Shown in pieces: positions 1 to 5,182 of a stretch of DNA of 21,807 nt. The notes under the pieces are model-generated. The model saw only the letters and a program-made list of their open reading frames with translations. It ran no database searches and was not told the DNA's origin. A program made the translations under genes and the position numbers. Positions within the stretch are counted from its first letter, which is position 1. Each line of letters opens with the position of its first letter. This DNA comes from Pilasporangium apinafurcum (lineage: Eukaryota; Oomycota; Peronosporomycetes; Pythiales; Pythiaceae): NCBI GenBank assembly GCA_001600495.1, contig BCKE01000039.1, forward strand, positions 1 to 21,807. Direction: 5' to 3'.

Positions 1-388
1 TTGGAGCACCCAGACCACCTGGAAAGGGGTGCAACCGGTCTGGGGCTCTAAGAGTGTATTCGTAAGTTATAGATTAATATAACTTCCGTGCACACAGCTA
101 GCACACTCACGTTGTGTACCCCTTTTCTTTGGTTCTTTTATCCGCAGTAATGCGATATATGACCCTGTGACGTCGAAAGACGTGATCCACAAGAAGAAGG
201 TAGGGGCTTTGTCTTATTATTTCGTCGGCCCAGACAAGAGAGGCCCTATACGTGTACTCAATATGCAAGGTCAATCTAGTCGCACAGTCGTCTATACGCT
301 GGAGACCAATGCCCGTACGGATACTTCAACGTACGAGGCCAATGAAGCTATTAATAGACAAACAATTCCTTTTATATATGAAATGTAA
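1..388 (+). CDS. 3' end of an unidentified spliced gene (partial)
   Basis: This is the 3' part of a gene that begins upstream of the window. Two exons are inferred: 1-61 and 148-388, separated by an 86-base intron (62-147) that starts GTAAGT and ends in a pyrimidine-rich stretch plus CAG. The splice restores one frame through a phase-2 junction, giving about 100 residues that end at the TAA at 386-388. Exon 1 encodes a Pro/Gly/Arg-rich stretch (GAPRPPGKGCNRSGALRVYS). Exon 2 continues NAIYDPVTSKDV and is rich in Lys, Thr and Tyr (for example KKKVGALSYYFVGPDKRGP). The GTG at 167 is not a start, because the frame is open back to the splice acceptor. I see no signal peptide, membrane segment or known motif and do not recognise the family. 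Nearby mobile-element debris makes a transposon-encoded protein possible. Confidence 0.55.
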
Positions 389-414
389 AGTGGTCCTAAC
401 TTACTTGGACCACT
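389..414. repeat. 8-bp inverted repeat (hairpin) right after a stop codon
   Basis: AGTGGTCC (389-396) and its perfect reverse complement GGACCACT (407-414) flank a 10-base loop. The hairpin begins on the base after the TAA of the upstream gene. Six bases later comes CTAA (421-424) followed by T. A hairpin plus CTRR just before a T is the layout of a Helitron 3' terminus, but the loop is long and CTAA is a common tetramer, so this is only suggestive. Confidence 0.4.
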
Positions 415-470
415 AGACAACTAATGATAGCACTCAACACAGATAATACGAAAGTCAGAGTTGGGACTGA

Positions 471-683
471 ACCTTTCCCCTGACGCACTTCTTTCGGGAA
501 ATATCTTCCCAAGCACACACTATGCAAGGACCAAGTATTTCCTGTATATTTATCGGTCCAACAAATGCAAACCTGGAAGACGTGGGTTTTCTCAAGGCGC
601 ATATATTGCCAGGAAAATTGAGAACTCTGAGTAAGTTTAAACATGCAACTACTGATCCTAATTCTGACGATCCAATAATCTGA
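471..683 (+). pseudogene. Coding relic or lone exon, unknown protein
   Basis: An open frame of 70 codons runs from just after a TGA (468-470) to the TGA at 681-683. The first ATG is at 522. The sequence reads like real protein (from the ATG, MQGPSISCIFIGPTNANLED, then a stretch ending HILPGKLRTLSKF). A consensus GTAAGT donor begins at 631 inside the frame, so the true exon may end at 630. I could not find a matching downstream exon: acceptors at 710 and 730 run quickly into stops. I do not recognise the domain. The relic lies among other mobile-element fragments on the same strand and may belong to the same decayed element as the zinc-knuckle frame that follows. Confidence 0.35.
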
Positions 684-802
684 CGAGATTCTGACGTGAT
701 GACGTCATAGAGCCGCATCACTGATATGAGCCCGCTGCCTGGTACTGGTACCATAACGATACCAACACCAAAAAAAACTGTTTTATACTATTTAAACTGT
801 AG

Positions 803-1021
803 AAGGTAACACACTATTTTAAGTCACCTTCTATTCTAGTTTATTTGAGTTGTTTCGCCACATACGTGATCCTCAAGTTGTTATCAAGAAGAGAGATAGA
901 CCTGCTGGATCGAAAACAAATCCATCAAGAGAGAGAAGCAGCTTTTGAATATGTTGAGGGGAGAAAGTGTAGAAAGTGTGGTCAAGCAGGACATAATTCG
1001 CGCACTTGCAATAAGCAATAA
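803..1021 (+). pseudogene. Terminal fragment with a CCHC zinc knuckle
   Basis: A frame open from 803 ends at TAA 1019-1021. Its last 50 or so residues are strongly protein-like: a charged helical stretch (LLDRKQIHQEREAAFEYVEG) followed by a zinc knuckle, C-x2-C-x4-H-x4-C, in KCRKCGQAGHNSRTC. Knuckles of this form close many transposase and gag-type proteins, notably Mutator-like and retroelement proteins, where they bind nucleic acid. No start or remaining domain is visible upstream, and the preceding 120 bases contain many A/T runs, so this is a truncated copy or a last exon. The spacing to the relic at 471-683 would fit one decayed element, but that is inference. Confidence 0.45.
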
Positions 1022-1466
1022 CAATCTTTGCAAGTATACTGAAAGTTGATCAGAGGACAACAAGTCCATTTGTGCATGAACTTCCTCAAGCACTTTTTTT
1101 CTTGGTGTCAATTGGTCATTGATTGGCTTGTAAAAGTTTCTGATTGGCTGCGCTAGATGGAGATTTATTTGATTGGAGGAATTTTTTTGGAATGCTTGTT
1201 CCAAAATGTTTTAGGGTGTGGAAATATAATTTTTCTATTTTTATTTTCTCTTCTTTTTGGTTCTTTTTCTCATTTTAGCAGCTCACTTGTTTGGATTCCC
1301 AGAGCGATATTGTAAGGAGCTTAGTTGGTTAGGAGGTAAATTGAAAAGTGAGATTATTGGTTTAGCTTGCACTACTCTCTTTCTTTCTAACCATTCATTT
1401 TCTAATGGCCTAAAAACCAGCCATTCTTACACATAAACATGTAATGATTACCTCGTAATGACGCTT
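1022..1466. other. AT-rich non-coding stretch with ATTGG cluster
   Basis: No gene is visible here. Four ATTGG motifs (inverted CCAAT boxes) fall within 66 bases, starting at 1111, 1122, 1143 and 1172. The rest is T-rich low complexity (for example 1224-1275). The stretch could be a worn promoter or LTR piece. Confidence 0.4.
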
Positions 1467-1536
1467 TCGTAAATATAGTAATTACACTTTCGTAAAATTA
1501 GTAATTATGCTTGCGTAAATGAAATAATCATAACGA
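1467..1536. repeat. Degenerate 23-bp tandem repeat, about three units
   Basis: Units of the form TCGTAAA(T/A)(A/T)TAGTAATTA(C/T)(A/G)CTT begin near 1467, 1490 and 1513. CGT recurs at 1468, 1491 and 1514, exactly 23 bases apart. The third unit is more diverged, and a truncated unit may precede the array at about 1445-1466. The array is AT-rich and non-coding. Confidence 0.6.
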
Positions 1537-1567
1537 TATCAGATATGTAGTTTAATATGCAAAAATG

Positions 1568-1640
1568 TGAACTTGGAGGGATTCGAAGCAGGGACATTGA
1601 GCATAGAATACCAATCACTAACTAGCTGAGCTAGAAGTAG
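1568..1640 (-). repeat. Degenerate tRNA-like Pol III unit (tRNA pseudogene or SINE head)
   Basis: Read on the - strand there is an A-box-like TAGCTCAGCTAG (1622-1633, 11 of 12 matches to TRGCNNARYNGG). After 32 bases comes a B-box-like GCTTCGAATCC (1579-1589, 10 of 11 matches to GGTTCGANTCC). This is the spacing of a tRNA. However, the D stem and T stem do not pair and the anticodon loop is about 10 bases, so it cannot fold as a working tRNA. Its 5' edge overlaps the last codons of the chromodomain gene on the same strand. Confidence 0.55.
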
Positions 1641-2563
1641 TCCACGTCCACGCGAATCCCGACCGATGGGAGATATTCCCTCAAGTAGACCACCAAGCCT
1701 TTATCGGTGACGCCATTCGCCACTGGGAAGTCGCGTTGGCTCGACTCGCTTCCGAACTGGTCCCACGCCTTGGCCAAGACGACCTTGCTTGGCTTCTGCA
1801 GCAACTCCATTGCCATCTCGACGGCATGCCCGGTGCAATCCTTTCCCTCACTAGCCGCCATGAGCCGGATGACCTTCAAGTCACGCTTGGTATATTGGTC
1901 GAAGGTGATGCACTGCCCTTCGTACTTCGCCTTCCACGTGTCTACCCAATCGCACATGTCGCTGTTGCCGTCCATGCGGAGTGTCATCTCTGGTTCCCAT
2001 GTCGGACGCCCCTTAACCCAGACGACCAAGTACTCACGATCATTCTCTTCACCTCGGCGCTGCACGATCGAGCGGACTTCGTACTTCTTTGTTCCGTCAG
2101 GGAACTCTTCTAGAAGTCGGGGACGCTTTGGTCGGCTGAACTCCGGCACGGAGGATGGAGGTTGAGGTCGCAACTGATACCGCGGCTCCACCACCTCCAC
2201 TACTTCGACACCCGAGTCACTGGAATTGTTGCTACCACCGCCGTCATCATTGTCACCGCTCCCGTCACCGCTACCGTCGCCGCTCCCGTCACCATCGTCG
2301 TCATCGATCCCCTTATCGTCGTCGCTGCCGCTCCCGTCACCATCGTCGTCACCGCTCTCGTCAGCGTTTTTGTCATCGTTGTCGTCACCGCTGCCGTCCG
2401 CGGCGTCAGCATCGCACCCAGGCGGAGAAGGTTCCTCCACCAACGCTGGTTCTCCACCCTCTATCCCTCCCGCAGGTGGGACCCCCGAGTGTGGCATGAC
2501 CCCAACGTCGACCGTTTCTCCCTCACCCCCGTTGACGTGCTCTTCGACCCCAGACGGCATCAT
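1631..2563 (-). CDS. Acidic-repeat protein with a chromodomain, mobile-element-like
   Basis: The product is about 310 residues counting from the ATG at 2563. The frame is open slightly further upstream, through a TTG at 2569 to about 2597, where a T/G-rich tract ending in TAG (2597-2599) looks like a splice acceptor. The true N-terminus may therefore come from another exon. Residues about 55-120 are an Asp/Gly/Ser tract of GDGSGD-type repeats. After a basic linker (FSRPKRPRLLEEF) comes a chromodomain-like segment, KYEVRSIVQRR through EYLVVWVKG to TWEPEMTL. It has the expected cage aromatics: Tyr at about 161 and Trp at about 182 and 189. The last 100 residues (YTKRDLKVIRLMAASEGK onward) match nothing I recognise. 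Chromodomains bind methylated histone tails and direct chromovirus integration. This could be a retroelement-derived accessory gene or a host gene. Confidence 0.55.
   Translation of the reverse strand: MMPSGVEEHVNGGEGETVDVGVMPHSGVPPAGGIEGGEPALVEEPSPPGCDADAADGSGDDNDDKNADESGDDDGDGSGSDDDKGIDDDDGDGSGDGSGDGSGDNDDGGGSNNSSDSGVEVVEVVEPRYQLRPQPPSSVPEFSRPKRPRLLEEFPDGTKKYEVRSIVQRRGEENDREYLVVWVKGRPTWEPEMTLRMDGNSDMCDWVDTWKAKYEGQCITFDQYTKRDLKVIRLMAASEGKDCTGHAVEMAMELLQKPSKVVLAKAWDQFGSESSQRDFPVANGVTDKGLVVYLREYLPSVGIRVDVDYF
2224..2400. repeat. Imperfect GC-rich repeat encoding the acidic tract
   Basis: Short units built from CCGTCACC, CATCGTCGTC and CCGCTC repeat imperfectly. An exact 25-base block occurs at 2279-2303 and again at 2327-2351, offset by 48 bases (16 codons). 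On the - strand it encodes Gly-Asp-Gly-Ser and Asp-rich residues. Several long open frames on the + strand here are by-products of this composition. Confidence 0.7.
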
Positions 2564-2667
2564 CGCCAAGCTAATCCGATAATGATCCCGCTGAACCTAC
2601 AACACAAGACACAAGGTTATATTACCAACGATAGGTAAGTTGCCGATATATTACGTAATTTATGTCT

Positions 2668-2740
2668 TGGTCACGGCGGGGATTGAGCCCGCGACCTCCA
2701 GATTGGAATCTGGCCGCTCTACCGACAGAGCTACATGACC
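2668..2740 (-). tRNA. tRNA-like gene, nearest to tRNA-Trp(CCA), anticodon arm irregular
   Basis: On the - strand the 73-base unit has a 7-bp acceptor stem (GGTCATG with CGTGACC, one G-T pair) and discriminator A. The D stem is perfect (GCTC with GAGC), as is the T stem (GCGGG with CCCGC). The total length is standard. The anticodon arm is odd: CCAGA pairs perfectly with TCTGG but leaves a loop of six, TTCCAA, one base short of the Trp-type TTCCAAA, and there is one extra base before the stem. Position 14 is T instead of A, and position 54 is C instead of T. Simple position counting would give anticodon TCC (Gly), but then the stem does not pair. I read it as a slightly decayed tRNA-Trp or a tRNA-derived repeat. 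Confidence 0.55.
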
Positions 2741-2844
2741 CTCTGGGTCATACCCAAGTTATTAAATACTTATGCAAGACCATTAGAACACCACAACTAC
2801 ACTCTATATTTATTATTTAAGTAGCGTTTTCATGTTCTAGCTAG

Positions 2845-2912
2845 GCGGATTGAGAAGTCAACTCAGTCTAATTTTAGTAATATAGACAACTTTCAACTGA
2901 GCTAGAAGTAGT
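2845..2912 (-). repeat. Second degenerate tRNA-like fragment sharing a 16-bp repeat
   Basis: The bases CTGAGCTAGAAGTAGT at 2897-2912 repeat exactly the block at 1626-1641. On the - strand they include an A-box-like TAGCTCAGTTGA (2893-2904, 11 of 12). Downstream on the same strand, CTTCTCAATCC (about 2847-2857) weakly resembles a B-box. There is no tRNA fold. Confidence 0.35.
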
Positions 2913-2984
2913 ATTTTAGTACGATCCTTACAGATATCGTTTGTGATTACGTAGCTGGAGTTTACTTTCGGCTTTGAATGGACA

Positions 2985-3317
2985 CTAGTCACATTTGAAT
3001 GTTGCTATCAAAGCCGCTTCAGTTTCGTTCTCCCTCCACTTGATGCCTTTACAACCAATGTGAAAATGTAGTCGATAATTGAGCGTATCATACGCGGATC
3101 CACAATGAATGAGATCACCACGAAAGACCACACATTGGCCTGGATTCAGTGTTGTCTCGGTTTGCTTCGTCTTCTCCACAACGCGAAAACATTTGGGAAA
3201 CACGATAAGTCTTGTATCAGGCATAAGTGAAATAATTGCTCCAGCCATGATTGTCCCAGTTTTCGTGAGAGCTTCATTCACATCGTAGGTCGTATAGTCC
3301 GCATGTGGTCCTTGCAT
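2985..3317 (-). pseudogene. Truncated 2-oxoglutarate/Fe(II) oxygenase-like domain (or last exon)
   Basis: The 110-residue frame contains the metal and co-substrate pattern of the double-stranded beta-helix 2OG-Fe(II) dioxygenases. There is an H-x-D (H5, D7 in GPHADY), a distal His (H71 in FRGDLIHCG) and an Arg 11 residues later (R82 in LNYRLHFHIG). Enzymes of this fold normally have 80-150 residues before the H-x-D, so the ORF is the C-terminal half. An upstream exon is possible. A TTACAG acceptor at 3323-3325 and a GTAAGT donor at 3359-3364 would define a 42-base intron and add an in-frame stretch ending CGIRRSLKCGC, but this intron is short. Its substrate cannot be told from the sequence. 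Proteins of this fold hydroxylate or demethylate proteins and nucleic acids, and some ride on transposons. Confidence 0.45.
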
Positions 3318-3784
3318 ACTGCCTGTAACAGGACACTGTTACACATCACTTAGTTACAACTTACAGCCGCACTTAAGTGAGCGTCTAATGCCACATGACT
3401 TAATGTCACAAGTCTGTGGGTAAATACGTAACTAAGAAGGTTACACGAATGTAACGAAATGTTACTCGAACGCAGAGTTACACATATGACAGAACCTTGT
3501 CATNAGAAATATTCAAGAGTACACGTCATGCTTTTATAAGGATTTCATTGGTAGTTANTTAGCGAATAAGATGTGAGTATTAGNAGGTTAGCTGCAGAAC
3601 TTTGCGGANTTTCTCTCCGCCAATAATTCATTAAATTCACTTTGCATTTTTCCAGCAAATACACAAGCGTCTTATTCAAGTAGAGAGCTCCAGTCTCATT
3701 GAGTCTGGGTTTTCTTAAGTCTTCCTCTATCGCTATTGTGTGTGTAACTGATCCAGTTACAAGTTACGTGGAAGTCTCCAGGAA
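3318..3784. other. Non-coding gap rich in GTTAC/GTAAC motifs, with four N bases
   Basis: No complete gene is visible. GTTAC or GTAAC recurs about ten times (for example 3335, 3354, 3440, 3452, 3461, 3757, 3764), including both orientations a few bases apart. Unresolved bases lie at 3504, 3558, 3584 and 3609. The stretch is bounded by two mobile-element fragments and may be a worn LTR or terminal region. I could not define ends or a target duplication. Confidence 0.4.
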
Positions 3785-4315
3785 ATGCATAGCGTCGTTG
3801 TGGCGCAAAAGAAGACAAAACGCCAAAAGAATCGTGCTCACTCCAGTGGAATAAGATGCAACTTCATGGAAGGAGACTTTGTGCTCTGGTCTCGAATTGA
3901 CCCGAGATTGAGCGATACAAAACTCATGGTACGCTGGGTCGGTCCATTCATGGTAACTGATGTAAAGGAGCATAGCTATGAGATACAGCATCTTCTCACG
4001 CACGAGAAGTACGATGTGCACGGCTCACGCCTAAAGAAATACGCAGATGCTGCGTTTGGTGTGACTGAAGAACTACGGGAACATATATCACTACAAGGTA
4101 TGGTTTTCGGTGTACGTGGCGTTAATGGACTGCGATACAATGACGCTGCGGGTGCATGGGAGCTTCTCGTATCATGGATTGGATTTGAAGACCATGAGAC
4201 ATCGTGGGAACCTCTCATGACAATGAGAATGGATGTCCCGCGTCTGGTCAAGGAGTATTTGGAAAATAACAGCAACCTGTCTGAGGTACAGAGGCTGATG
4301 GCCACCGGACTTTGA
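3785..4315 (+). pseudogene. Gypsy (chromovirus) integrase C-terminus plus chromodomain, truncated
   Basis: The 176-residue frame is the extreme 3' end of a Ty3/Gypsy pol gene. Residues 26-86 are the integrase C-terminal SH3-like part (GDFVLWSRIDPRLSD, MVRWVGPFMV, HEKYDVHGSRLKKYAD). Residues about 103-160 are a chromodomain-like module (ELLVSWIGFEDHETSWEP, then MRMDVPRLVKEYLE). The integrase catalytic core, RNase H, reverse transcriptase and gag are all missing. The frame is open upstream only to a TGA at 3749-3751, so the copy was cut or rearranged there. In an intact element the integrase inserts the cDNA, and the chromodomain steers it to particular chromatin. A purine-rich tract and a probable LTR follow directly. 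Confidence 0.8.
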
Positions 4316-4345
4316 TGTGCTGGTAGCTACCATTAGTGAGGGGAA

Positions 4346-4869
4346 TGTAGCATATCCATAATCATTGGTAGCACCAGAATAGGCAAATGAGGACAAGATA
4401 CGAGGACGAGGATAAGAACAGAGGACAAGGAGAAAGGCTCTAGGTAAACAAGATAGTTTTACTTGCATGTATAGAGACCGTAACACTCACTAATCAATTT
4501 GCTTAAAAGGCCTAACATACCACAGAGGGAAAATAGTCAGAAATACATAGTTGCATATAAATACATGTGTAAAGGAAGAAAGTAGAAAGATGATCGCAAT
4601 CAGATTAGGAAAACATGCATTGAAAGGAAGGTTAGATGTAGTGGTAGCGAACTAAGTCCTCCATCTAATTCACTTTTCATTTTGCCAACAACTCACCACT
4701 TCCTCCTCAAGTTCCACGACCGTCTAAGTTTTCAAGTTTCGAATTTAGACCAATCAATTTCTATTAATCAACTTTTCGACCAATCATTGTGCTTTATAGT
4801 TACACATGGTATAACTATGAACCGCGATGATAACGTGTCCAAGAACATCTTACGTCTGACTCAACTACA
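4346..4869 (+). repeat. Probable 3' LTR of the Gypsy element (right edge uncertain)
   Basis: Thirty bases after the pol stop comes a purine-rich tract, GTGAGGGGAA (4336-4345), followed by TGTAGC, as expected for a polypurine tract plus LTR start. A TATA box (TATAAAT, 4556-4562) and two GACCAATCA boxes (about 4749 and 4779) lie inside. CTACA at 4865-4869 would mirror the TGTAG start and give an LTR of about 524 bp. With only one LTR in view, neither the right end nor a target duplication can be confirmed. A 78-codon open frame inside is not protein-like. Confidence 0.4.
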
Positions 4870-5182
4870 ACTCCAAGGTGAACTTCGATCCCTAAAGTTT
4901 TGTAGAGCTAGAACTTAAGAGCACAAAAAAGAGAGACTGTGTTTATTAGTGCATTTATCATAAGGTGGCTGGTAGATAGTTCGATCCTTACTTCATGACT
5001 GAGGATCTCGAACATTATTATCCTTCGGGTCCAAAGGGTGACATTCTCGTTGCCCTATGTAATAATCAATATTGTTGCGTCTCTCTGACGTAGCCGAAAG
5101 GTCACTCGCGCTCCCGATACGAATGTTGCCATAGACATTTGTGCCCACTTACCTTCCTCCTTCACCACGAAGGTCGAATAGA
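4870..5182. other. Upstream region of the Sfi1-like gene
   Basis: No gene is visible. The stretch must hold the promoter and 5' UTR of the following gene. A three-codon upstream frame (ATG at 5123, stop at 5132-5134) lies 49 bases before the chosen start. I did not find a convincing TATA or oomycete initiator. Confidence 0.35.

Noticed and set aside
2155-2638. Several long + strand open frames opposite the acidic tract
   Set aside because: They encode only Ser/Pro, His/Arg or Val/Thr runs, which are by-products of the repeated GC-rich units. The - strand frame carries a real chromodomain.
521-3318. Shared 13-mer TATGCAAGGACCA in the 471-683 relic and the oxygenase ORF (opposite strand)
   Set aside because: Several 13-base matches are expected by chance in a window of this size, and similarity does not extend further.
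4682-4918. Open frame of 78 codons on the + strand
   Set aside because: It starts at TTG, has no motif, and overlaps the probable LTR with its CCAAT boxes.
4960-5000. B-box-like AGTTCGATCC upstream of the Sfi1-like gene
   Set aside because: No A-box at tRNA spacing and no cloverleaf pairing.
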